Assembly (NCBI GenBank): GCA_029228645.1
Contig: JAPTHR010000002.1
Location: 359,350 to 423,349 of the forward strand
DNA length: 64,000 nucleotides
Direction of reading: 5' to 3'
Source: Gammaproteobacteria bacterium Milos-ODIII6
GTDB taxonomy: Bacteria > Pseudomonadota > Gammaproteobacteria > Chromatiales > Chromatiaceae
Shown here: positions 10,084-18,099 of the stretch, piece after piece
How positions within the stretch are numbered: the stretch's first letter is position 1
Layout of the letters: each line of letters starts with the position of its first letter
Program-made: the position numbers and the translations under genes
The notes under the pieces: generated by a model
Seen by the model: the letters and a program-made list of their open reading frames with translations, nothing else
Database searches by the model: none
Told to the model about the DNA's origin: nothing

Positions 10084-11670
10084 ATGAACAAAGCCACAGC
10101 CAGCAAGAAAGGCAAGAAGAAGAGCCCCCAGAAGAAACCGAAGCGCTTCCAGGAACTGCTGCTACGCAATACCCGCATCGACGATTACGACGATATCGCA
10201 TCGATGATGAATCGCATCTATCCGGATTGGGACGGCGCCTGGTCGCTGGAACAGTTCGAATCCCAGATCCGTCGCTTCCCGGAGGGTCAGGTCTGCATCG
10301 AGGACAACGGCAAGGTCATCGCGGCGTCGAACGCTTTGATCGTCAGCATGGAACGTTTCGGCGACCGGCATACCTACGAGGAGGTTACCGGCGAAGGCTT
10401 CTTCACAACCCATGACCCGAAGGGTGACACCCTGTACGGTGCGGACATCTTCGTTGACCCGGACTACCGCGGTCTGCGTCTCGGGCGGCGCCTGTACGAT
10501 GCCCGCAAGACCTTGTGCGAGAATCTCAACCTGCGCCGGATCGTCGCCGGCGGACGCATCCCGGGGTACGCAAAGCACGCCGAGGCGATGTCCGCGGCGC
10601 AATACATCGAGCTGGTCAAGCGCAAGGAACTGCGCGACCCGGTGTTGTCATTCCAACTCAGCAACGACTTTCATGTCCTCAAACTGATACCGCAGTACGA
10701 GCGCATGGACGAGGCATCCCGCTCCTTCGCCACCCTGATCGAGTGGATCAATATCCACTACCAGGGGAAGGCGCCGCTGCTTCGCACACGCAGCAGCCGG
10801 GTGCGCGTCGGTGCGGCGCAGTGGAAGATGCGCCAGGCGCCGACGCTCGATGTACTCAAGCAGCAAATCAAGTACTTCGTCGATGTGTTCGCCAGCTACA
10901 ACGCCGACTTCGTGCTGTTCCCGGAGTTCTTCACCTTTCCGCTGATGGTGCAGTTCAACCAGGACAACCCGGCCAAGGCGATTCGCGATGTCTCGGTATT
11001 CACGGAACAGATCCGAGACGAAATGCTGGCACTGGCAGTCAGCTACAACATCAACATCATCGCCGGCTCGATGCCGGTCTACAGCGAGCAGCGCCTGCAT
11101 AACGCCAGCTACCTGCTTCGTCGTGACGGCAGCTGGGACGCGCAGTACAAATTGCATGTCACGCCGGACGAGACCGCCTATTGGGGAATGCAGGGCGGCG
11201 ACAGACTGCAGGTGTTCGACACCGATGTCGGACGGATCGGCATTCTGATCTGCTATGACGTCGAGTTCCCCGAGCTACCACGCATTTTGGCCGAGCAAAA
11301 TATGCAGCTGCTTTTCGTGCCCTACTGGACCGACACCAAGAACGGGTATGAGCGGGTGCGCCGCTGCGCCCAGGCGCGCGCGATCGAAAACGAGTGTTAC
11401 GTGGTCATCACGGGCAGCGTTGGCAACCTGCCGAACGTCGAGAACATGGACATCCAATACTCGCAATCGGCCGTGTTCACCCCATCGGATTACGCCTTTC
11501 CGCACGATGCCATCGCCGCGGAGGCGACGCCGAATACCGAGATGGCGCTGATCGCGGACCTCGACCTCGACAAACTCGACGACCTGCGGCGCAGTGGATC
11601 GGTTCGGAACCTCCAGGACCGCCGCCTCGACCTGTATCAGTTGAACTGGAAAAGCAACAACAAGGACTGA
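10084..11670 (+). CDS. GNAT acetyltransferase-carbon-nitrogen hydrolase fusion protein
   Basis: A 528-residue two-domain cytoplasmic protein. The very basic N-terminus (residues 1-20) is followed by a GNAT domain at about 22-200, with the acetyl-CoA motif DPDYRGLRLGRRLY at 125-138. A nitrilase-superfamily domain occupies about 238-510, with the catalytic triad Glu281 (FPEFFTFPL), Lys356 (QYKLHVTPDE) and Cys390 (ILICYDVEFPE). Fusions of this type are known in bacteria, but the substrate is not established; an amidase or omega-amidase-like reaction is likely. The frame extends further upstream, but ATG 10084 starts the first protein-like sequence. It is convergent with pyrC, with a 14-bp gap between stops. 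Confidence 0.92.
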   Translation: MNKATASKKGKKKSPQKKPKRFQELLLRNTRIDDYDDIASMMNRIYPDWDGAWSLEQFESQIRRFPEGQVCIEDNGKVIAASNALIVSMERFGDRHTYEEVTGEGFFTTHDPKGDTLYGADIFVDPDYRGLRLGRRLYDARKTLCENLNLRRIVAGGRIPGYAKHAEAMSAAQYIELVKRKELRDPVLSFQLSNDFHVLKLIPQYERMDEASRSFATLIEWINIHYQGKAPLLRTRSSRVRVGAAQWKMRQAPTLDVLKQQIKYFVDVFASYNADFVLFPEFFTFPLMVQFNQDNPAKAIRDVSVFTEQIRDEMLALAVSYNINIIAGSMPVYSEQRLHNASYLLRRDGSWDAQYKLHVTPDETAYWGMQGGDRLQVFDTDVGRIGILICYDVEFPELPRILAEQNMQLLFVPYWTDTKNGYERVRRCAQARAIENECYVVITGSVGNLPNVENMDIQYSQSAVFTPSDYAFPHDAIAAEATPNTEMALIADLDLDKLDDLRRSGSVRNLQDRRLDLYQLNWKSNNKD

Positions 11671-11684
11671 AAGCTGGCGGAACC

Positions 11685-12707
11685 TTACCGCAGCCGCCAG
11701 GCCAGCTCCTCGTTTGCCTTCAGCGGGGTGACACCGCCGGCATGATCCGGCGGCACCGTATGGCTTTCCTTCACCAGGGTGAGGGTTTCAGCATTGCGCG
11801 GCAGACGGTAGAAATCCGGACCGAAATGACTGGCGAAATCCTCCAGCTTGTCCAGGGCGCCTGCCGCCTCGAAGACCTCGGCGTACAACTCGATCGCGGC
11901 ATGCGCCGTGTAGATCCCGGCGCAACCGCAAGACGTCTCCTTGGCATGCGTGGCATGCGGGGCGCTGTCAGTGCCCAGGAAGAACTTGGGATTGCCGCTG
12001 ATGGCCGCACCAAGCAGGGCCTCGCGATGCGTCTCCCGCTTGAGCACCGGCAGGCAGTAGTAATGGGGCCGGATACCACCCTGGAACATGGCGTTGCGGT
12101 TGTACAGCAGGTGGTGCGCGGTGATGGTGGCCGCGACGTTGGCTGGCGCAGCCGCCACGAACTCAGCGGCCTGGCGGGTGGTGATGTGCTCCAGCACCAC
12201 CCTCAGCTCCGGCTGCCGCTGCAGCAGCGGCGTCAGGATGCGCTCTATGAAAACCGCCTCGCGATCAAAAACGTCGACTTCCGGGTCGGTTACCTCGCCG
12301 TGCAGCAAGAGCGGCATGCCCGCTTCCTGCATGGCCTCCAGCGCATCCGCCACCCGACCGATGTCGGTCACACCGGAATCCGAATTGGTGGTCGCTCCGG
12401 CGGGGTAGTACTTCACCGCGTGCACGAAGCCGCTGTCTTTCGCCTTTAAAATCTCTGCCGGCGATGTGTTGTCCGTCAGGTACAGGGTCATCAGCGGTTC
12501 AAAGTCCATCCCGGCGGGCAAGGCCGCCAGGACACGTTCCCGATAAGCGGCGGCTTCCGCGACGGTCCGAACCGGTGGCTTGAGGTTGGGCATCACGATG
12601 GCTCGCGCAAAGCGCCGCGCCGTGTCCGGCAATACTGCGGCGAGCATGTCGTCATCGCGCAGGTGGACGTGCCAGTCGTCTGGCCGGGTGATAGTCAACG
12701 TGTGCAT
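11685..12707 (-). CDS. pyrC: Dihydroorotase (class II, PyrC type)
   Basis: This enzyme catalyses the reversible cyclisation of N-carbamoyl-aspartate to dihydroorotate in de novo pyrimidine synthesis. The metal-binding HxH is in [13 protein letters not shown] (His13 and His15 from the chosen start). [15 protein letters not shown] holds the lysine that is carboxylated to bridge the two zincs. LLHGE and GTDSAPH supply further ligands and catalytic residues. The length from ATG 12707 is 340 residues, close to the 348 of E. coli PyrC. The frame runs 91 codons further upstream, but that extension is not protein-like and was not used. The enzyme is cytoplasmic and appears to be transcribed alone. 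Confidence 0.97.
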   Translation of the reverse strand: MHTLTITRPDDWHVHLRDDDMLAAVLPDTARRFARAIVMPNLKPPVRTVAEAAAYRERVLAALPAGMDFEPLMTLYLTDNTSPAEILKAKDSGFVHAVKYYPAGATTNSDSGVTDIGRVADALEAMQEAGMPLLLHGEVTDPEVDVFDREAVFIERILTPLLQRQPELRVVLEHITTRQAAEFVAAAPANVAATITAHHLLYNRNAMFQGGIRPHYYCLPVLKRETHREALLGAAISGNPKFFLGTDSAPHATHAKETSCGCAGIYTAHAAIELYAEVFEAAGALDKLEDFASHFGPDFYRLPRNAETLTLVKESHTVPPDHAGGVTPLKANEELAWRLR

Positions 12708-13032
12708 ATCTCGGTCTCTTGCTCCAGCTTGAACTCGGTGAGCATCGGAAGCACAGACAGCATGCCCCCACACCGCAGAATACCTCAATCCGGCGATCGA
12801 ACGACGCCAGCCATAACGACTGACATCTTGGTTCGCGGGAGCTGAGGCGCAGCGCGCATCGCCAGGCGCATGCTGAGAGAAGCCACTCTCTGTTGCCTGA
12901 TAAACAGGACTAGCCCGGCCGTTTATCCTTATCTTCCCTGTTTTCTTTATGCTTGATGCTGTTCGGCAGACTCCTACCATCAGCAGTCACAGGAAACAAT
13001 CTCGGTCGCATTGGCAGAGGGGATGAAATGGC
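12708..13032. other. 325-bp divergent spacer between pyrC and the TAXI-MBL gene
   Basis: No gene is supported here. The stretch carries the 5-prime regions of both divergent genes. I see no clear sigma-70 promoter, riboswitch or long inverted repeat. Confidence 0.4.
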
Positions 13033-14886
13033 ATGAAGAGCGTACTCGGATTGATTGGGTCCTTGCTGCTGGCAACGGCCTCCGCGACGCTGGCGAGCGA
13101 GGCAACACGGATCAGCTGGGCAACCGCAACCAAGGGTGGCGGCTTCCAGCTGTTTGGCGAACACCTCGCCGAGGTGATCAATGCCGCGGACCGCCGCATC
13201 CGGGTCGAAACGCGCGTCAGCGGAGGCAGCCAGGAGAACATCAGGCTCCTGCAAGCCGGCGAGGTGGACGTCGGCCAGGTGGAAGGCAACGCCGCGCGGA
13301 TTGCACTGGCGGGCATCCAGCAACCGGCCCCGAATCTCAAGGTACTCTCAGTGATGTACCCGAACCCCGGGATGTTCGTTGTGCGCGCTGATTCCAGCTA
13401 CCAACGCATTGAAGACCTCAAGGGACAGCCAGTCGCCTTGGGCACCGAGGCATCCGGACTACGGATACTCGCAAACGACGTCCTCGGTGGCCTGGGCCTG
13501 TCGCCGGACGAGGATTTCCAGCCGATCATTCTGGTCAATGCCGCGCAAGGTCCGAAGCTGGTCGACGAGCGCAAAGCCGAAGCACTGTGGGGGGCCGGCA
13601 TCGGCTGGCCGGGTTTCGAAGCCGTGGCGGACGGATCGGCCGGCGCCCGCTTCATTGCACCGTTGCCGGAGCAGATACAGCAGATCATCGAGGCGAAACC
13701 GTATTTACAGGAAATGACGGTTCCCGCCGGCACCTACAAGGGCCAGGACGCAGATATTCATTCGCTTGGGCTGTGGTCTCTGATTCTGGCCAGGCCCGAG
13801 CTCGGCGATGAAACGGCCTATCGGCTCGCGCGTGCGATTCATCTCGGGCACAAAGAGCTGCTCAGGCGCCTGCCGCAAGGCCGCTATACACAGGTGGCCA
13901 ATACCGTGAAATACGTGCCGGCGACACAGCTACACCCCGGCGCCGCCAGGTACTACCAGGAAATCGGCTTGCTGCCCGCCGTCGATAAACTCGTGAAGGT
14001 CACCCCGGTTGGCAGCCATGACGGCGATTTCTGCCGCTATGACCGCGCCCTGGTCTTCGAGGATCCCGATGGCACGCGCCTATTGTACGACGCCGGGCGA
14101 ACCGTCGCAGGCCCGGACGACCCCCGGCTCGGCTCTATCGACGTGGTGCTGGTGAGCCATATGCATGGCGATCACGTCGGTGACCGCCATATTCCGGAGG
14201 TGAACGCTGGCGAGTGTGGCGCACCGGAATTCTCGGTTGGGGCGCTGCCCAATACCAACAGCGTCAATATCGCCCTGGCCAAAGGCGCCACGATCCTCAC
14301 CGGCAGCGAAATGCCGAAGTTTTTTGCCGCCAAGCTGGAGGCACTGGGCGGAAGCCCTTCGCAGTCGCAATTAGTGCGGTTTGGCGCCTCGAGAAAAATC
14401 AATGGCGTGACGCTGACGACCGTGCCCGCGGCACATTCCAACGGAATCGCCGGGGCCATGATTGGCAGCAAACTGGGCGCCCTGCTGGATGCCGCGGGGC
14501 TGACCGCCTACGCCGGGCCGCCAACCGGCTACGTCGTGATTTTCTCGAATGGACTGAAGGTCTATCTTTCCGGAGACACGGGGATCACTGCAGAACAGGG
14601 AACCGCCGTCCGGGATCACTATGGCGTGCATCTGGCGGTCATGAACATCGGCGATACCTTCACCACCGGACCCAGGGAAGCCGCCTTTGTGATCAATGAC
14701 CTGGTTAAACCGAACGCGGTCATCCCCTCGCATGCGAACGAACAGGCGACTGCCAATGGGGGACTGATTGCAGGTACCCGAACCGATCAATTCATGCAGG
14801 CTGCCGAGGTGCCGGTGCACATCCCGCTGAGCGGAAAGAGCATGGGGTTCGATGCGCAGGGTCGATGTCAGTCCGGGTGCGAATAA
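13033..14886 (+). CDS. Exported fusion of a TAXI-family TRAP solute-binding domain and a metallo-beta-lactamase-fold domain
   Basis: A 617-residue protein with an N-terminal signal peptide (basic start, hydrophobic core, cut likely after ATLA near residue 21). Residues about 24-315 form a TAXI-type periplasmic binding domain, shown by TKGGGFQLFGEHLAEVIN, SGGSQENIRLLQAGEVDVGQVEGNAA, LKGQPVALGTEASG and LWGAGIGWPGF. Residues about 320-605 form an MBL-fold hydrolase, with the metal motif HMHGDH (His376, His378, Asp380, His381), His468, Asp515 (YLSGDTG) and His567 (PSHAN), so a two-metal site looks complete. No TRAP permease gene is nearby. An inference is that the binding domain presents a periplasmic ligand to the hydrolase. 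The substrate is unknown. The frame is continuous across the junction. Confidence 0.9.
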   Translation: MKSVLGLIGSLLLATASATLASEATRISWATATKGGGFQLFGEHLAEVINAADRRIRVETRVSGGSQENIRLLQAGEVDVGQVEGNAARIALAGIQQPAPNLKVLSVMYPNPGMFVVRADSSYQRIEDLKGQPVALGTEASGLRILANDVLGGLGLSPDEDFQPIILVNAAQGPKLVDERKAEALWGAGIGWPGFEAVADGSAGARFIAPLPEQIQQIIEAKPYLQEMTVPAGTYKGQDADIHSLGLWSLILARPELGDETAYRLARAIHLGHKELLRRLPQGRYTQVANTVKYVPATQLHPGAARYYQEIGLLPAVDKLVKVTPVGSHDGDFCRYDRALVFEDPDGTRLLYDAGRTVAGPDDPRLGSIDVVLVSHMHGDHVGDRHIPEVNAGECGAPEFSVGALPNTNSVNIALAKGATILTGSEMPKFFAAKLEALGGSPSQSQLVRFGASRKINGVTLTTVPAAHSNGIAGAMIGSKLGALLDAAGLTAYAGPPTGYVVIFSNGLKVYLSGDTGITAEQGTAVRDHYGVHLAVMNIGDTFTTGPREAAFVINDLVKPNAVIPSHANEQATANGGLIAGTRTDQFMQAAEVPVHIPLSGKSMGFDAQGRCQSGCE

Positions 14887-15002
14887 TCGGGGACGGGGCG
14901 CGTAAGCGGGCCCGGCTATTCATCCCCACCGCCAGCCAATTGCTGACAAGCAAACCGCAACGGTCGGACCGGCAGGCGCAGTGGCCTGGATGACCCGAGG
15001 GG

Positions 15003-15278
15003 TCAGCGGCGGCGACCGCCTTTGCGCTTGTGTAAAGCCGACTCCGGCCCTACGCGAAGTGTGCTTGCACTCCCGTCCAGGCTTTTACCATCCAGCGCCG
15101 CAATTGCTGCGCGCGCCTCATGGCCTTCCATCCCGATAATCGCGATCCCTTTGCACTCGCCTGAAAAGAGATCTTTTATCAACTTGAGGGAACGCACGGT
15201 TCCATATTGCGAAAATAGTTCAGTCAGGCTCTCCTCAGTGGTCGACCTCGGGAGCCCACGAACGGCTAGGGTAATCAA
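15003..15278 (-). CDS. RNA recognition motif (RRM) protein
   Basis: A single-RRM protein of about 91 residues. LAVRGLPRSTTEESLTELFSQYGTVRSLKLI contains the RNP2 strand and first helix. GECKGIAIIGMEGHEARAAIAALDG contains RNP1 in weakened form, with Ile and Ala replacing the usual aromatic residues. The C-terminus is very basic (KRKGGRRR). I chose a TTG start because AAGGTG lies 7 nt before it; a GTG start 16 codons upstream at 15326 is possible but has no obvious ribosome binding site. Bacterial single-RRM proteins bind RNA and are often cold-regulated. The cold-shock gene lies just upstream on the same strand. Confidence 0.85.
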   Translation of the reverse strand: MITLAVRGLPRSTTEESLTELFSQYGTVRSLKLIKDLFSGECKGIAIIGMEGHEARAAIAALDGKSLDGSASTLRVGPESALHKRKGGRRR

Positions 15279-15312
15279 ATTGTTACACCTTCGGTAACGC
15301 AGCCAGACAGCC

Positions 15313-15349
15313 GGGCCGGGCAACACGGATAGTCCGAATTACCCGGCCC
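15313..15349 (-). terminator. GC-rich hairpin between the cold-shock gene and the RRM gene
   Basis: GGGCCGGG and CCCGGCCC form a perfect 8-bp stem around a 21-nt loop. It lies just after the cold-shock stop codon and before the RRM start. No T-tract follows, so it may be a weak terminator or an RNA stability or processing element. Confidence 0.4.
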
Positions 15350-15380
15350 TTGTCAGCCGAATCGGCTGCTGGGTGTGTCT

Positions 15381-15590
15381 TTACAGAGGGACGACGTTCT
15401 CGGCTTGCGGGCCTTTCTGCCCTGCCACCTCGGTGAACTCGACCTTTTGACCCTCTTCCAGAGAGCGGTGTCCTTCACCGACGATTGCGCGAAAATGAAC
15501 GAAAAGATCCTTTCCGGATTCACGCTCGATGAAGCCATAGCCCTTGCCGCTGTCGAACCACTTCACGGTTCCGGTTTGTCTGTCAGACAT
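15381..15590 (-). CDS. Cold-shock domain protein (CspA family)
   Basis: A 69-residue single-OB-fold nucleic-acid-binding protein. [30 protein letters not shown] contains both RNA-binding motifs, KGYGFI and LFVHF. The length equals that of typical CspA proteins. Family members melt RNA structure and act as chaperones at low temperature or in stationary phase; which paralogue this is cannot be told. A consensus TATAAT box lies about 165 nt upstream, implying a long untranslated leader like those that control cspA translation. The same-strand RRM gene follows after a hairpin. Confidence 0.95.
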   Translation of the reverse strand: MSDRQTGTVKWFDSGKGYGFIERESGKDLFVHFRAIVGEGHRSLEEGQKVEFTEVAGQKGPQAENVVPL

Positions 15591-15753
15591 TGTTGAAAAA
15601 CCTCAGTTGGAATTGAATATTGTCCATCTCTCGCGAGCGAACAGTCACCACAAATCTCGAAAAACACTATGTAGCTCGATTCGGGTGTATCTACTGAGGA
15701 AACAGCGAACGTGAAGCGAAATAGGGAAGATAAAGATTTTGCAGGCAACACAC

Positions 15754-15759
15754 ATTATA
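15754..15759 (-). promoter_or_regulatory. Candidate -10 box of the cold-shock gene
   Basis: A perfect TATAAT on the minus strand, with a weak -35-like TTTGCT 16 nt upstream of it. Transcription would start near 15747 and give a 5-prime leader of about 155 nt before the Csp ATG, as is usual for cold-inducible csp genes. Confidence 0.5.
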
Positions 15760-16028
15760 TGCCCGGGGTCCTGAAAGCAAACCGAATGCCCGCCCCTGCC
15801 GAATCGGCGTGCCTCAGCAGGGTGGCCGATGCACCGCGAGGCCTGCAGTGGCGCGGCCCGTTGCAGGTTTTGCCGGGCGATCCGCTGAACGGATGAAATT
15901 CCACCGATCCATGGTCAAATTTGGCAATAATGCGAATCGATCGAGCCATTCCTCTCATTGGCGCAACGACAGGAGACACCGTGGTGTCTTGCTGCGAGTT
16001 GTAAAGCCGCTTCGGAGACCAGACAGAG

Positions 16029-16589
16029 ATGAAAATACTCGCCTTCGCCGCCTCCAACAGCCGACGGTCGATCAACCGGCAGCTGGTCGCCTGCGCGACC
16101 GGAATGCTCGCTGAGCAGGTCGGTGAAGATGCCGAGGTGGAGATCATCGACCTCAACGACTACGAGATGCCGATCTACAGCATCGATCGGGAAAACGAGG
16201 CCGGGGTTCCTTCCGAGGCGCATCGCTTCCTCAACCAGGTTCGGGAAGCCGACCGTATACTGATCGCATTCGCCGAGCACAATGGCTCTTATACGAGCGC
16301 CTACAAGAACCTGTACGACTGGGCATCGCGCATCAACAGGCGCGTCTACCAGAACAAGCCGATGCTGCTGCTGGCAACCTCGCCCGGACCCGGGGGCGCC
16401 TCGAGCGTTCTGAAAACCGCATCCGAGGCGCTGCCCCATTTCGGTGCTGACGTTCGGGGGACCTTCTCTCTCGGCAGCTTCCATGAACACTTCGATGAGG
16501 AATTCGGCCGCCTGAGCAACCCCACGCACACCGAACAGCTCCGCGACCTGATCGGTCGGTTGCTGCTGGCCGAGCCAGCAAGCAACTGA
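16029..16589 (+). CDS. NADPH-dependent FMN reductase family protein
   Basis: A 186-residue flavodoxin-fold protein. The N-terminal MKILAFAASNSRRSINRQLVA is the phosphate-binding loop of the FMN_red family. EADRILIAFAEHNGSYTSAYKNLYDWASR matches the conserved second motif (usually PEYNGSYPGALKNAIDW), here with AEHNGS. Members reduce quinones, azo dyes, chromate or free flavin using NAD(P)H; the substrate here is open. It is cytoplasmic. CGGAGACCAGACAG before the ATG is an acceptable ribosome binding site. The gene stands between the divergent cold-shock gene and the efflux operon 193 bp downstream, and probably has its own promoter. Confidence 0.9.
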   Translation: MKILAFAASNSRRSINRQLVACATGMLAEQVGEDAEVEIIDLNDYEMPIYSIDRENEAGVPSEAHRFLNQVREADRILIAFAEHNGSYTSAYKNLYDWASRINRRVYQNKPMLLLATSPGPGGASSVLKTASEALPHFGADVRGTFSLGSFHEHFDEEFGRLSNPTHTEQLRDLIGRLLLAEPASN

Positions 16590-16782
16590 GTACCCCGGGA
16601 AGCAAAACATACCGCTTCGACTTGCGAAACCCCGCCCGGAAACGACCCTTGGCGACACATTCCGCTGGTTTCTGTGACGAGCGGGCCAGGTGATCCCGGC
16701 GCCGTTGGCCAGCGGCGCGCTGCACGAATAACCATCGACACGCAGGCCGCCCTCGCGCTGCGGCGTAATACGGACGACTGAC

Positions 16783-18099
16783 ATGAGCACAAAATACCGG
16801 GCCAGAGCCCTGTGGATTATCCCACCCATCGTCATCGGCGTACTGGCGCTGTTGCTCCTGAAGGGCGGCAAGGACGCCCCGCTGAGGGTCGAAGCAGAGC
16901 AGCCAGCGCGCGTGGTGCGAACGATTTCCGTACCGCGTGTCGATTTGCGCCCGGTTGCCGAGGCCTACGGCGTGGTGCAGCCGGCCCGCGTATGGACGGC
17001 GGTGGCCCAGGTGTCCGGCCGGGTGGTGGAGATGCACCCGCGTCTTCAGGATGGCGAAATCCTGCCCGCTGGCACGCTCCTGTTCCGCATCGACCCGGTC
17101 GACTACGAACTCGCGCTGGCGCAGCGCCAGGCGCAACTGGCCGAACTCGAAATGCAGCAACAGAACACCGCCAACCTGCTGGCGATCGAGCAGCGCAATT
17201 TCGAACTCGCACAGCAGGAGGCCAGGCGCCTGCAGAAGCTCGCCGACAAGGGCACCACCTCCCGCAGCAACGCCGATGAGGCGGAACGCGCGATGCTCAG
17301 TTCACGCACCGCGTTGCAGAACCTAAAGAACACCCTGGCACTGCTGCCGAGCCAGCGCCGCGTGATCGAGGCGCAACTGACACAGGCCGAGCGTGATCTT
17401 GAAAACACCCGGGTGCGGGCGCCGTTCAATCTTCGTATCGCCGGTTTGGCGATGGAAACCGACCAGTACGTCAGCACCGGACAGAAGCTGTTCGAAGGCG
17501 ACGGTGTCGACCGTTCGGAAGTGGTCGCCCAGGTGGGCTTTTCCTCGCTGCGACACCTGTTCATGGGACACGGGGACCAGGCACCCGAAGCAGCGCAATT
17601 CAGCGATGGCGGCTTGAGCAGGTACGCCGACCTGCAGGCAGTGATCGAAATGGACATGGGCGACCATACCGCGCAGTGGCAGGCGGAGTTCGTGCGTTTC
17701 ACCGACAGCATCGATAGTGAGACGCGCACGATCGGGGCCGTCGTGGCGCTCGACAAGCCGTTCGAGAAGATCATCCCCGGACGACGCCCCCCCTTGTCCA
17801 AGGGCATGTTCGTCAACGTCCGTCTGATCGGGCGCGCCCAGCCCGGGCAACTGGTGGTGCCGCGCAGCGCAATCCGCAACGGCCGGGTGATGGTGATCGA
17901 TCCGCAGGACCGTCTGGCCATTGTCGCGGTCGAGGTTCTGTATCACCAGGGCGACATCAGCGTCATCGGGTCCGGCCTCGAGGCCGGCCAGCAAGTCGTG
18001 GTTTCCGACCTGATACCTGCGGTCGAGGGCATGCGCCTGCAGGCTCACGGCGACCAGGCATTGCAGCGGATCATCGACGCGGCCGGGCCGACCCGATGA
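16783..18099 (+). CDS. RND efflux periplasmic adaptor (membrane fusion protein)
   Basis: A 438-residue protein anchored by one N-terminal membrane helix (WIIPPIVIGVLALLLL, residues about 12-27). QVSGRVVEMHPRLQDGEILPAGTLLFRIDP is the first half of the lipoyl-like domain. A long alpha-hairpin at about 105-215 is rich in Gln, Glu and Leu. RVRAPFNLRIAGL begins the second lipoyl half, followed by beta-barrel and membrane-proximal domains. The adaptor joins the inner-membrane RND pump to an outer-membrane channel. Its stop codon overlaps the pump start by 4 nt (ATGA), so the two are translationally coupled. No outer-membrane factor gene is present nearby. Confidence 0.93.
   Translation: MSTKYRARALWIIPPIVIGVLALLLLKGGKDAPLRVEAEQPARVVRTISVPRVDLRPVAEAYGVVQPARVWTAVAQVSGRVVEMHPRLQDGEILPAGTLLFRIDPVDYELALAQRQAQLAELEMQQQNTANLLAIEQRNFELAQQEARRLQKLADKGTTSRSNADEAERAMLSSRTALQNLKNTLALLPSQRRVIEAQLTQAERDLENTRVRAPFNLRIAGLAMETDQYVSTGQKLFEGDGVDRSEVVAQVGFSSLRHLFMGHGDQAPEAAQFSDGGLSRYADLQAVIEMDMGDHTAQWQAEFVRFTDSIDSETRTIGAVVALDKPFEKIIPGRRPPLSKGMFVNVRLIGRAQPGQLVVPRSAIRNGRVMVIDPQDRLAIVAVEVLYHQGDISVIGSGLEAGQQVVVSDLIPAVEGMRLQAHGDQALQRIIDAAGPTR

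Noticed and set aside
12708..12980. A 91-codon N-terminal extension of PyrC
   Set aside because: The known family start (metal motif about 13 residues in) fits ATG 12707, and the extension is not protein-like.
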